Under the pieces are notes generated by a model that worked only from the letters and a program-made list of their open reading frames with translations, ran no database searches and was not told where the DNA came from. A program made the translations under genes and the position numbers. A stretch of DNA of 6,543 bases. Source: Aquamicrobium sp. GTDB taxonomy: Bacteria; Pseudomonadota; Alphaproteobacteria; Rhizobiales; Rhizobiaceae. Shown here one piece after another: positions 1-6,038 of the stretch; the first letter of the stretch is position 1, and each line of letters opens with the position of its first letter. The stretch lies in the NCBI GenBank assembly GCA_014860725.1, contig JACZJD010000584.1, forward strand, positions 1 to 6,543. The letters run 5' to 3'.

Positions 1-1
1 G

Positions 2-229
2 GAAGCCGTCTGCGAGATTGCGATCTGCATCGCCAGAGCGATCCACGAGATCGACCCGCAGGCGCATCGCCGCATGAACTTCAACGCCGGCAAGGCCTAC
101 AACCGCCTGATCGCCGAGCGGCGGACGCTTGCCGCCGACATCCTCTACCGCTTCGGACGGGCGCTGATGGACAATGACCTGTTCCCGGAAGGGGAGGACC
201 ACGCCTCGTCCGCGCCCGACGGCGAGTAG
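2..229 (+). CDS. C-terminal part of an unrecognised protein (5' end outside window)
   Basis: An open frame enters the window and ends at TAG 227-229, leaving 75 visible residues. I do not recognise the family and assign no function. The visible part is mostly helix-forming and charged, with two cysteines near its start (VCEIAICIARAIHEID), a basic stretch around residues 19-46, and an acidic, low-complexity tail (PEGEDHASSAPDGE) that is probably disordered. There is no membrane segment. Codon use is strongly GC at third positions, like the neighbours, which supports real coding. The stop lies 6 bp before the stop codon of the convergent apaG, so the pair is tightly packed tail to tail. A long - strand frame over the same bases also covers the conserved apaG in another frame and is taken as a shadow. 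Confidence 0.6.
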   Translation, partial: EAVCEIAICIARAIHEIDPQAHRRMNFNAGKAYNRLIAERRTLAADILYRFGRALMDNDLFPEGEDHASSAPDGE

Positions 230-235
230 GCGCCT

Positions 236-628
236 TCAGTTCACCGACCGCTCGCTGTCCGGCAGGTCGAGCGACAAGGCGGGAATGTCGATCTCGAAGA
301 AATCGTCCTCGCCGCTCCTGACCGTATAGCTGCCGACCATGAAGCCCGACGGCGTGCGCAGCGGGCAGCCCGACGTATACTGGAAGCTGTCGCCGGGGTT
401 CAGCTCCGGCTGCTCGCCGACGACGCCCGGCCCGCGCACCTCCTCGACCCGGCCCCAGCCGTCGGTGATGCGCCAGTAGCGCGCCAGAACCTGGATCGGG
501 TTGTCGGAGCGGTTGGCGATCGTCACGCGATAGCCCCAGACATAGCGCCCGTCCTCCGGCTCGGACTTGTCCGCCAGATAGAAGGGCTCGACTTCGACCT
601 CGATGTTGCGCGTTATGCTGCGGTACAT
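236..628 (-). CDS. apaG: ApaG domain protein (historically called Co2+/Mg2+ efflux protein ApaG)
   Basis: This is a complete 130-residue protein, the usual length for ApaG, a small cytosolic beta-sandwich of fibronectin type III-like fold. The family signature is present: the glycine-rich GPGVVGEQP at residues 66-74, followed by [17 protein letters not shown] and then SGFMVGSY at 94-101. The N-terminal strand [18 protein letters not shown] is typical of rhizobial members, which supports the ATG at 628; only a weak GGGA lies just upstream. The biochemical role is poorly established: mutants in enterobacteria gave a cobalt resistance/magnesium efflux phenotype, hence the name, and related domains occur in some F-box proteins. 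The gene lies 97 bp downstream of metZ on the same strand, an arrangement I recall from other rhizobia. It may be co-transcribed with metZ or use the weak promoter candidate in the gap. Confidence 0.95.
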   Translation of the reverse strand: MYRSITRNIEVEVEPFYLADKSEPEDGRYVWGYRVTIANRSDNPIQVLARYWRITDGWGRVEEVRGPGVVGEQPELNPGDSFQYTSGCPLRTPSGFMVGSYTVRSGEDDFFEIDIPALSLDLPDSERSVN

Positions 629-645
629 GTTCCCGATCCGCGAGA

Positions 646-663
646 GGCGGCCAGTGTGCCGCC
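646..663 (-). other. GC hairpin in the apaG leader
   Basis: GGCGGC at 646-651 and GCCGCC at 658-663 form a perfect 6-bp stem with a 6-nt loop, about 18 nt upstream of the apaG start. No U-tract follows on the - strand, so it does not look like an intrinsic terminator. It could be an RNA processing or stability element between metZ and apaG, or chance in GC-rich DNA. Confidence 0.3.
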
Positions 664-681
664 CTCCCTGAATTGGTCAAG
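652..681 (-). promoter_or_regulatory. weak promoter candidate for apaG
   Basis: On the - strand CTTGACC (681-675) matches the rhizobial -35 consensus CTTGAC well. At 17 bp spacing the -10 position reads ACACTG/CACACT (652-658), which is a poor match. It would give apaG its own start within the 97-bp gap after metZ. Read-through from metZ is equally possible. Confidence 0.25.
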
Positions 682-725
682 GCCGCGTGGCGTAAATGTG
701 GCCGTCGCGCCCGCGCGGCGCCGGT

Positions 726-1919
726 TCAGACCGCCTTCGCCAGCGCCCGGTCGATGTCCTCGATCAGGTCGTCGGCGTCCTCCAGCCCTATCGACAGCCG
801 CAGCGTGCCGTCGAGGATGCCCACGGACTCGCGCGCCTCGTCGGTCAGGTTCTTGTGCGTCGTGGTCGCCGGGTGCGTGATCAGGCTCTTGGCGTCGCCG
901 AGATTGTTGGAGATCTTGACGATCTCCAGCGCGTTGATGAGGGAGAAGGCGTTCGCCTTGCCGCCCTTCACGTCGAAGCAGATCAGCGTCGAGCCGCCCG
1001 TCATCTGCTTGGCAACGACGTCCGCCTGCGGGTGGTCGTCGCGGCCGGGATAGATGATGCGCGCCACCGCCGGATGCTTCGCGAGGTGATCGGCGATGCG
1101 GGCGGCGCTCTGCGTCTGCTGCGCGACGCGGATCGGCAGCGTCTCCAGCCCCTTGAGCAGCGTCCAGGCGTTGAAGGGCGACAGCGACGGCCCGGTGTGG
1201 CGGAAATAGTCGTGAAGCTCCTCGTCGATCCACTTCTTGTCCGAGAGCACGATGCCGCCGAGGCACCGGCCCTGGCCGTCTATGTGCTTTGTCGCGGAAT
1301 AGACCACGATATGCGCCCCGAGCTCCAGCGGCTTCTGTTGCAGCGGCGTCGCGAAGACGTTGTCGACCACCAGCCGCGCGCCGGCGGCGTCGGCGATCTC
1401 GGCCACCGCCGCGATGTCCACCACCTCCAGCGTCGGGTTGGTGGGGCTTTCGAGGAAGAACAGCTTCGTATTGGGGCGCACCGCCGCCTTCCACTCGTCG
1501 AGGTTGCGGCCGTCGACCAGCGTCGTCTCGATGCCGTAGCGCGGCATCAGCGTCTCGACCACCCAGCGGCAGGAGCCGAACAGCGCCCGCGCCGAGATCA
1601 CATGGTCGCCGGCCTTGGCGCTGCACAGGAGCGCGGCGGACACCGCGGCCATGCCCGAGGAGGTGGCGCGCGCCTCCTCCGCCCCTTCCAGCTCGCACAT
1701 GCGCCGCTCGAACATGTCGACGGTGGGGTTGGCGTAGCGGGAGTAGATGAAGCCCGGCACCTCGCCCTTGAAGCGGGCTTCGGCCGACTCGGCCGTGTCG
1801 TAGACGTAGCCTTGCGTCAGATAGAGCGCTTCCGAGGTTTCGCCGAACGGCGAGCGCATGGTGCCGGCATGAACCATCGCGGTTGCGGGTTTCCAGTTGC
1901 GCTTCGTCTCGCTCGTCAT
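726..1919 (-). CDS. metZ: O-succinylhomoserine sulfhydrylase (PLP-dependent)
   Basis: This is a 397-residue cytosolic enzyme of the Cys/Met metabolism PLP family. It joins O-succinylhomoserine with sulfide to give homocysteine, the direct sulfhydrylation route to methionine. Visible motifs are YSRYANPT (59-66), whose Tyr/Arg usually contact the PLP phosphate of the neighbouring subunit; SSGMAA (88-92 region); the cofactor-contacting Asp186 in DNVFATP; the Schiff-base lysine K211 in YSATKHIDGQGR; SLITHPATTTH (345-355); and the substrate-carboxylate arginine region LRLSIGLED (373-381). The start at 1919 is chosen because GGAG (1930-1927) sits 7 nt upstream and the MTSETKRNW start fits the family. 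The frame stays open further upstream, but only through the riboswitch. The SAM-II leader independently supports a methionine-pathway role. A MetB- or MetY-type activity cannot be excluded from sequence alone. Confidence 0.95.
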   Translation of the reverse strand: MTSETKRNWKPATAMVHAGTMRSPFGETSEALYLTQGYVYDTAESAEARFKGEVPGFIYSRYANPTVDMFERRMCELEGAEEARATSSGMAAVSAALLCSAKAGDHVISARALFGSCRWVVETLMPRYGIETTLVDGRNLDEWKAAVRPNTKLFFLESPTNPTLEVVDIAAVAEIADAAGARLVVDNVFATPLQQKPLELGAHIVVYSATKHIDGQGRCLGGIVLSDKKWIDEELHDYFRHTGPSLSPFNAWTLLKGLETLPIRVAQQTQSAARIADHLAKHPAVARIIYPGRDDHPQADVVAKQMTGGSTLICFDVKGGKANAFSLINALEIVKISNNLGDAKSLITHPATTTHKNLTDEARESVGILDGTLRLSIGLEDADDLIEDIDRALAKAV

Positions 1920-1933
1920 AGCCTTGCTCCAGA

Positions 1934-1970
1934 CAACAAAAAACCGGCCGCGCAAGTCGCAAGCCGGTTT
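1934..1970 (-). terminator. intrinsic terminator in the metZ leader (riboswitch expression platform)
   Basis: On the - strand AAACCGGC (1970-1963) pairs perfectly with GCCGGUUU (1948-1941). Inside the stem GCG (1960-1958) can also pair with CGC (1952-1950) around an ACUUG loop. The 3' arm runs into UUUGUUGU, giving six consecutive U (1943-1938). The hairpin ends before the metZ Shine-Dalgarno, so it would stop transcription ahead of the gene. Its loop carries GCGACUUG (1960-1953), complementary to the aptamer's 3' strand. Confidence 0.85.
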
Positions 1971-1979
1971 CCTCTCGGT

Positions 1980-2031
1980 CCCTTTAGCGACTTGTTTAAC
2001 GTGGCTGCAAGCCGACCGGCAAATCACCACG
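1980..2031 (-). ncRNA. SAM-II riboswitch aptamer controlling metZ
   Basis: The - strand carries the SAM-II (metA motif) core. P1 is CGUGG (2031-2027) pairing with CCACG (2004-2000). The loop begins UGAUUU (2026-2021) and ends CUUGCAG. After P1 comes UUAAA, then CAAGUC (1994-1989), which pairs with GGCUUG (2013-2008) of the P1 loop with one G-U wobble to make the H-type pseudoknot. The conserved GCUAAA (1988-1983) and GGG complete the motif. SAM-II is known from alphaproteobacterial metA, metZ and metC leaders and binds S-adenosylmethionine to turn expression down. Here GCUAAAGGG lies about 60 nt before the metZ start, with an intrinsic terminator between, so control is likely at transcription termination rather than by hiding the ribosome site. 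Confidence 0.95.
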
Positions 2032-2041
2032 GGATAACGCC

Positions 2042-2070
2042 CCTTTACGCCTGCCTTTTGCTTGCGTCAA
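2042..2070 (-). promoter_or_regulatory. promoter candidate for the metZ riboswitch transcript
   Basis: On the - strand TTGACG (2070-2065) and TAAAGG (2047-2042) are separated by exactly 17 bp. The predicted start near 2035 falls a few bases before the aptamer P1 stem (2031), which is where a riboswitch transcript should begin. The -10 match is moderate. Confidence 0.5.
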
Positions 2071-2089
2071 TCGCCACCGGCGTTAAACC
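2062..2089 (+). promoter_or_regulatory. weak promoter candidate for dcd
   Basis: TTGCGT (2062-2067) and TAAACC (2084-2089) are 16 bp apart. The -35 box overlaps the -35 box of the divergent metZ promoter candidate, so the two promoters would compete for the same DNA. Both boxes are imperfect. Confidence 0.25.
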
Positions 2090-2101
2090 TTTCCGGCCAT
2101 C

Positions 2102-2109
2102 AAGGAGGG
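2102..2109 (+). promoter_or_regulatory. strong Shine-Dalgarno setting the GTG start of dcd
   Basis: AAGGAGGG at 2102-2109 is close to the perfect anti-16S complement and lies 7 nt before GTG 2117-2119. It fixes the start on a GTG. Confidence 0.85.
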
Positions 2110-2116
2110 ACCTGGG

Positions 2117-3205
2117 GTGCGTAAGACGGGCATTCTGCCGGATCGCGACATTGCCGGCCTGTTCGAGGCGGGCGCGCTCGTCGCCGACCGGCCGCTCGAC
2201 GACGACCAGATCCAGCCCGCGAGCCTCGATCTGAGGCTCGGCACCAGAGCCTATCGCGTGCGCGCGAGCTTCCTGCCCGGCCCCTCGAGCGCCGTCGTCG
2301 ACAAGCTCGACCGCCTCAAGCTCCACGAGATCGACCTTTCGGACGGCGCGGTGCTGGAGACGGGCTGCGTCTACGTCGTGCCGCTGCAGGAGCGGCTGGC
2401 GCTTCCCGCCGACGTGTCGGCCTCGGCCAACCCCAAGAGCTCGACCGGCCGCCTCGACATCTTCACCCGCGTCATGGCCGACCGGGCGCAGGAGTTCGAC
2501 AAGATACCGGCCGGCTATGACGGGCCGCTGTTCATGGAGGTCAGCCCGCGCACCTTCCCCATCGTGGTGCGCGCCGGCTCCCGCCTGTCGCAGATCAGGT
2601 TCCGCAAGGGCCACGCCCTGCTCTCCGAGCAGGAGCTGCGCGACCTCCATGCCGCCGAGACGCTGGTGGCCTCGGAGGAGCCGAACATCTCCGGCGGCGG
2701 CATCGCGCTCTCCATCGACCTCACGGGCAATGGCGACGGGCTGATCGGCTACCGCGCCAAGCACCATACGGCGGTGGTCGACGTCGACCGGCGCGCCGCG
2801 CTCGACGTCTACGACTTCTGGGAGCCGCTCCATGCCCGCGGCCGCAGCGAGCTGATCCTCGACCCGGACGAGTTCTACATCCTCGTCAGCAGGGAGGCCG
2901 TGCACGTGCCGCCGCTCCAGGCGGCGGAGATGACGCCGTTCGACCCGCTGGTCGGCGAGTTCCGCGTCCACTATGCCGGCTTCTTCGATCCGGGCTTCGG
3001 CCATTCGGCCGCCGGCGGCACGGGCAGCCGCGCCGTCCTCGAGGTGCGCAGCCACGAGGTGCCGTTCATCCTCGAGCACGGCCAGATCGTCGGCCGCCTC
3101 GTCTACGAGCACATGCTGGCGCGCCCCGGCCGGCTCTACGGCGCGGACATGAAGTCCAACTACCAGGCGCAGGGCCTGAAGCTGTCCAAGCATTTTCGCG
3201 CGTAG
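2117..3205 (+). CDS. dcd: dCTP deaminase, long two-domain alphaproteobacterial form
   Basis: This 362-residue protein resembles the 2'-deoxycytidine 5'-triphosphate deaminase family of about 360 residues (Pfam DCD, PF06559), roughly twice the usual 190-residue Dcd. The reaction is dCTP to dUTP plus ammonia in the cytosol, feeding thymidylate synthesis. Two dUTPase-fold halves can be seen. The N-half has IQPASLDLRLG (32-42), NPKSSTGR (105-112) and GYDGPLFMEV with Glu141 at the place of the catalytic glutamate of short Dcd. The C-half has DPLVGEFR (276-283), FFDPGFG (289-295) and AVLEV with Glu309, then a closing HGQIVGRLVYE like the GQIxxLxFE end of short Dcd. The SSxxR element is kept only in the N-half. 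Start GTG 2117 has an excellent Shine-Dalgarno. The gene is divergent from metZ and ends 2 bp before the stop of the ion channel gene. Confidence 0.93.
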   Translation: MRKTGILPDRDIAGLFEAGALVADRPLDDDQIQPASLDLRLGTRAYRVRASFLPGPSSAVVDKLDRLKLHEIDLSDGAVLETGCVYVVPLQERLALPADVSASANPKSSTGRLDIFTRVMADRAQEFDKIPAGYDGPLFMEVSPRTFPIVVRAGSRLSQIRFRKGHALLSEQELRDLHAAETLVASEEPNISGGGIALSIDLTGNGDGLIGYRAKHHTAVVDVDRRAALDVYDFWEPLHARGRSELILDPDEFYILVSREAVHVPPLQAAEMTPFDPLVGEFRVHYAGFFDPGFGHSAAGGTGSRAVLEVRSHEVPFILEHGQIVGRLVYEHMLARPGRLYGADMKSNYQAQGLKLSKHFRA

Positions 3206-3207
3206 GT

Positions 3208-3999
3208 TCAGTCCGCGCCTGCCCGCAACGCCCGCACTTCCGCGCGCAGCGCCCGGATCTCGGCAAGGATCGCCTCCTGCTCGTCCTGGATGGCCGAGCG
3301 GTCCTGCGCGGCGGCGTTGGCGTGCTCCTCCTCCATCGCCGACACGATGATGCCGATGAACAGGTTGAGCACGGCGAAGCTGGTGACGATGATGAAGGGC
3401 AGGAAGAACAGCCATGCATAAGGATGGACCTCCAGCATCGGCCGGACCGTGCCGGTGGACCACGAATCCATCGTCATGATCTCGAACAGCGTGTAGGCCG
3501 AGGCGCCGATGGAACCGAAGGTCTCGGGGAAGGTGGCGGAGAACAGCGTCGTCGCCATCACCGCGAACACGTAGTAGACGAGACCGAGCAGCAGCACGAT
3601 CGAGCCCATGCCGGGCAGCGCCCTGACCAGCCCGCTGACCACCCGGCGCAGCGACGGCACGACGCTGACGAGGCGCAGCACGCGCAGGATGCGCAGCGCC
3701 CTCAGCACCGAGAAGTTGCCGCCGGCCGGCACCAGCGCCACGGACACGATCAGGAAGTCGAACACCCGCCACGGGTCGCGGAAGAACGCGCCGCGATAGA
3801 CGAGGAAGCGCGCGACGAGTTCGGCCACGAACACCGACAGGATCGCCGTGTCGAGGAAGGAGAGCACGGAACCGAACCGGGCGACCGCGGCCGGCGACGT
3901 CTCCAGCCCGAGAGTGATCGCGTTGATGATGATGAGGGCGGTGATGGCCGCCTCGAAGCGGCGCGATTCGATCAGCGTCTTGAGCGCGTCCACGGGCAT
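3208..3999 (-). CDS. voltage-gated cation channel, single-domain (BacNav-like ion_trans protein)
   Basis: This is a 263-residue inner-membrane protein with the six-helix layout of a homotetrameric bacterial voltage-gated channel: S1 about 16-34, S2 45-66 (acidic E60), S3 78-93 (D81), S4 97-112 with arginines every third residue (R100, R103, R106, R109), S5 132-155, pore loop and S6 195-221. The selectivity filter is T176-M-D-S-W-S-T182. The characterised relatives NaChBac and NavAb have TLESWAS and TLESWSM, so Asp178 replaces the key Glu. The C-terminus (237-258) shows regular heptads with I237, I244, L251, L258 at one core position and Q241, I248, V255 at the other, as in the four-helix bundle of BacNav tails. 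The ATG at 3999 has GGAG only 3 nt upstream, so initiation may be weak. Ion preference is not predictable with certainty. Confidence 0.9.
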   Translation of the reverse strand: MPVDALKTLIESRRFEAAITALIIINAITLGLETSPAAVARFGSVLSFLDTAILSVFVAELVARFLVYRGAFFRDPWRVFDFLIVSVALVPAGGNFSVLRALRILRVLRLVSVVPSLRRVVSGLVRALPGMGSIVLLLGLVYYVFAVMATTLFSATFPETFGSIGASAYTLFEIMTMDSWSTGTVRPMLEVHPYAWLFFLPFIIVTSFAVLNLFIGIIVSAMEEEHANAAAQDRSAIQDEQEAILAEIRALRAEVRALRAGAD

Positions 4000-4035
4000 C
4001 GTCTCCGGCGGCAGGAACGGCGGGCAGGGGACGCA

Positions 4036-4064
4036 TTCCTAAAATGCCCGTGCGAATGGATCAA
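4036..4064 (-). promoter_or_regulatory. promoter candidate for the ion channel gene
   Basis: On the - strand TTGATC (4064-4059), inside the left copy of the tandem repeat, and TAGGAA (4041-4036) are 17 bp apart. A start near 4029 would give a leader of about 30 nt. The second repeat copy supplies another TTGATC at 4081-4076 without a well-spaced -10. Confidence 0.35.
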
Positions 4065-4088
4065 CACGGCGAACGGATCAACACGGCG
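4052..4088 (+). repeat. 17-bp-period tandem repeat, about 2.2 copies
   Basis: GGATCAACACGGCG occurs perfectly at 4058-4071 and 4075-4088. With the flanks, GCGAAyGGATCAACACGGCG matches over 20 bp with one difference, and the copies overlap by 3 bp because the period is 17. It lies between the ion channel start and the -35 box of the tRNA promoter candidate, and ends 1 bp before that box (4090). It could be an operator with two binding sites or a recent slippage duplication. Confidence 0.8.
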
Positions 4089-4089
4089 C

Positions 4090-4119
4090 TTGACAGAACG
4101 GGCCGCGCCCGCGATCTAT
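4090..4119 (+). promoter_or_regulatory. promoter candidate for tRNA-Gly
   Basis: A consensus TTGACA (4090-4095), preceded by C as in the rhizobial CTTGAC box, is followed 17-18 bp later by GATCTA/ATCTAT (4113-4119). The predicted start would be within about 5 nt of the tRNA 5' end, leaving little or no leader. The -35 is strong and the -10 only fair. Confidence 0.5.
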
Positions 4120-4128
4120 GGGCGGCGC

Positions 4129-4202
4129 GCGGGTGTAGCTCAATGGCAGAGCAGAAGCTTCCCAAGCTTACGACGAGGGTTCGATTCCCTTCACCCGCTC
4201 CA
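4129..4202 (+). tRNA. tRNA-Gly, anticodon CCC
   Basis: A full cloverleaf can be drawn: acceptor GCGGGTG (4129-4135) with CACCCGC (4192-4198), D-stem GCTC/GAGC (4138-4141 and 4149-4152), anticodon loop TTCCCAA (4159-4165) with anticodon CCC at 4161-4163, and T-arm GAGGG-TTCGATT-CCCTT (4175-4191). The discriminator is T4199 and CCA is encoded (4200-4202). It reads GGG glycine codons. The outermost anticodon-stem pair is a G-A mismatch (G4154 with A4170); other pairs are intact, and E. coli tRNA-Gly(CCC) is closely similar overall. The gene converges with the ABC transporter gene; the 43-bp gap (4203-4245) shows no U-tract terminator for either strand. Confidence 0.97.
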
Positions 4203-4245
4203 GGAACCACGATCCTCCCCGCTTTCCGTCGGCCGCCCGCTCTGC

Positions 4246-5991
4246 TCACATTGTCGTGGCCTGAACGGCGTGGAGATGCCGGTAGCGGCCTGCCTCGCGG
4301 CGGAGGAGCTCGTGGTGGGCTTCCTGTTCGACGATGCGGCCGTTCTCGACGACGAGGATGCGGTCGGCATTGACGATGGTGGCGAGCCGGTGGGCGATGA
4401 CCAGCGTGGTGCGGCCCCGGGACAGCTCGGCCAGCGACTGCTGGATGGCGCGCTCGGTCTCGGTGTCGAGCGCCGAGGTCGCCTCGTCGAGGATCAGGAT
4501 CGGCGGGTTCTTGAGGAAGATGCGGGCGATGGCCAGCCGCTGCTTCTGTCCGCCGGAGAGCTTTACCCCGCGCTCGCCGATCACCGTGTCGAGCCCGTCG
4601 GGCAGGTCGGCGATCACGCGGTCGAGCCGGGCGCGGCGGGCGGCCTCGGCGATCTCTTCTTCGGTGGCGTCGAGCCGGCCGTAGGCGATGTTCTCGCGGA
4701 TGGTGCCGGCGAACAGGAACACGTCCTGGCTGACGATGCCGATGTTGGAGCGCAGCGCCTTCAGCCGCATGTCGCGGATGTCGATGCCGTCGATCAGGAT
4801 CGCACCGGCCTCGACCTCGTAGAAGCGCGGCAGCAGCGAGCAGATCGTGGTCTTGCCGGCGCCCGAGGGACCGACGAAGGCGACCGTCTCGCCGGCGCGG
4901 ATCGAAAGATCGAGGCCGTCGAGGATCGGTCTGTCGGCGCGGTAGCCGAAGCGGACGCCGCAATAGGCGATGTTGCCGTCGAGGCGCGGCACGTCCCTGG
5001 CGCCCTCCCGGTCGGCGATGTCGGGCCGCGTGTCGAGGAACGCCGTGTAGCGCTGGAAGCCGGCGATGCCCTTGGGATAGGTCTCGATCACCGCGCCGAT
5101 GATGTCGAGCGGGCGCATGAAGGCGGCGACGAGCAGCAGGAAGCCGACGAAGCCGCCGGCCGACAGCTCGCCCCGCACCACGAACCACGCCCCCGTCAGC
5201 ATGACGACGACCTGCACGAAGCGCATCGACACGTAGGACAGCGACTGCGCCGCGGCCATCAGCCGGTAGGCGTCGAGCTTGGTGCGCAGATAGCCCTCGT
5301 TGTTGCGCGCGAACAGGCTGCGCTCGTGGTCCTCGTTGGTGAAGGCCTGCACCACGCGGATGCCGCCGACATTCTCCTCGATGCGGGCGTTGAACTCGGC
5401 CACGCGGCCGTAGATCGCCCGCCAGGTCGCAGTCATGCGGCCGCCGTAGCGGACGATGACGAAGAGCGACAGCGGCAGCACCACGGCGGTGACGAGGGCG
5501 AGCGGCACATGCACCCACAGCATCAGCGCGAAGGCGCCGATCAGCGTCATCACGGCGAGGAACAGGTCCTCGGGGCCATGATGGGCGACCTCCCCGATCT
5601 CCTCAAGGTCCTTGGTCAGCCGTGCCACGAGGTGGCCGGTCTTGACGTTGTCGAAGAAGCCGAAGGAGAGCTTCTGGAGATGGTCGAAGGCCTTCCTCCG
5701 CATCTCGGTCTCGATGCGGATGCCGAGCATGTGGCCCCAATAGGTGACGATCAGCTGCAGGCCGGCGCTCACGACGTAGATGAGGAGGAGGCCGAGCGCG
5801 GCGAGCGCGATCAGGCCGAGATCGCCGGTCGGCAGCAGCCGGTCGATGAACAGCGTGACCGCGACCGGAAAGGCCAGCTCCAGCAGGCCGGCCGCGATCG
5901 CGCTGGAGAAGTCGAGCATGAACAGCCCGCGATGCGGGCGATAGTAGGACGCGAAGCGCCCCAGCAGGTCGCGCACGGGCAGTTCACGCAC
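4246..5991 (-). CDS. ABC half-transporter with fused membrane and ATPase domains (MsbA/IrtB-like fold)
   Basis: With the GTG at 5991 the product has 581 residues, usual for a half-transporter that works as a dimer in the inner membrane. Residues 1-310 form a six-helix type-IV (exporter-fold) membrane domain. The ATPase domain shows an A-loop Tyr350 (FGYRAD), Walker A GPSGAGKTT (374-382), Q-loop Gln422, signature LSGGQ (478-482), Walker B ILILDE with Glu503, D-loop SALD, and H-loop His534 (IAHRL), so it looks fully catalytic. The frame can begin earlier at a GTG at 6042 that overlaps the upstream stop (GTGA), adding 17 residues, but that codon has no spaced ribosome site. The GTG at 5991 has AGGGAG 7 nt upstream. 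The gene follows a siderophore-interacting reductase, which points to siderophore or iron traffic by analogy with IrtAB/YbtPQ. Export of a lipid or drug is the alternative. Substrate is unknown. Confidence 0.92.
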   Translation of the reverse strand: MRELPVRDLLGRFASYYRPHRGLFMLDFSSAIAAGLLELAFPVAVTLFIDRLLPTGDLGLIALAALGLLLIYVVSAGLQLIVTYWGHMLGIRIETEMRRKAFDHLQKLSFGFFDNVKTGHLVARLTKDLEEIGEVAHHGPEDLFLAVMTLIGAFALMLWVHVPLALVTAVVLPLSLFVIVRYGGRMTATWRAIYGRVAEFNARIEENVGGIRVVQAFTNEDHERSLFARNNEGYLRTKLDAYRLMAAAQSLSYVSMRFVQVVVMLTGAWFVVRGELSAGGFVGFLLLVAAFMRPLDIIGAVIETYPKGIAGFQRYTAFLDTRPDIADREGARDVPRLDGNIAYCGVRFGYRADRPILDGLDLSIRAGETVAFVGPSGAGKTTICSLLPRFYEVEAGAILIDGIDIRDMRLKALRSNIGIVSQDVFLFAGTIRENIAYGRLDATEEEIAEAARRARLDRVIADLPDGLDTVIGERGVKLSGGQKQRLAIARIFLKNPPILILDEATSALDTETERAIQQSLAELSRGRTTLVIAHRLATIVNADRILVVENGRIVEQEAHHELLRREAGRYRHLHAVQATTM

Positions 5992-5998
5992 GGGCAAT

Positions 5999-6004
5999 CT
6001 CCCT
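5999..6004 (-). promoter_or_regulatory. Shine-Dalgarno deciding the ABC transporter start
   Basis: On the - strand AGGGAG (6004-5999) is followed after 7 nt (ATTGCCC) by GTG 5991-5989. The alternative GTG at 6042-6040 has GGA directly abutting it with no spacing, so the inner start is preferred. Translational coupling at the outer GTGA overlap could still produce the longer form. Confidence 0.6.
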
Positions 6005-6038
6005 GCGCGCCACGCATCGGCATCGTTCGACCGGTCGA

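Noticed and set aside
707..721. GCGCC/GGCGC hairpin just after the metZ stop as a terminator
   Set aside because: The stem is only 5 bp and no U-tract follows on the - strand; such GC hairpins are expected by chance here.
1920..2030. An in-frame 37-residue N-terminal extension of metZ
   Set aside because: It would translate the riboswitch aptamer and terminator; the ATG at 1919 has a proper Shine-Dalgarno and fits the family.
1994..2088. 8-bp inverted repeat CGTTAAAC (riboswitch on - strand, 2081-2088 on + strand)
   Set aside because: One copy is explained by conserved SAM-II bases and the other by chance in a short AT-rich stretch; the spacing is about 80 bp.
696..2234. A 512-codon + strand open frame across metZ and its leader
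   Set aside because: It is antisense to metZ and to the SAM-II element, and its product is low-complexity Arg/Ala/Gly-rich with no recognisable motif.
2045..4036. A 663-codon - strand open frame over dcd and the channel gene
   Set aside because: It is out of frame with the clear channel gene and antisense to dcd; both of those encode recognisable conserved proteins.
4021..4050. CGGGCA...TGCCCG and nested GCATT...AATGC inverted repeats before the channel gene
   Set aside because: The stems are short (6 and 5 bp), cannot be stacked cleanly, and overlap the promoter candidate; no support for a regulatory role.
4129..4202. tRNA-Gly as an integration (att) site
   Set aside because: There is no integrase, no duplicated tRNA 3' end and no change in gene character downstream; the flank is an ordinary transporter gene.
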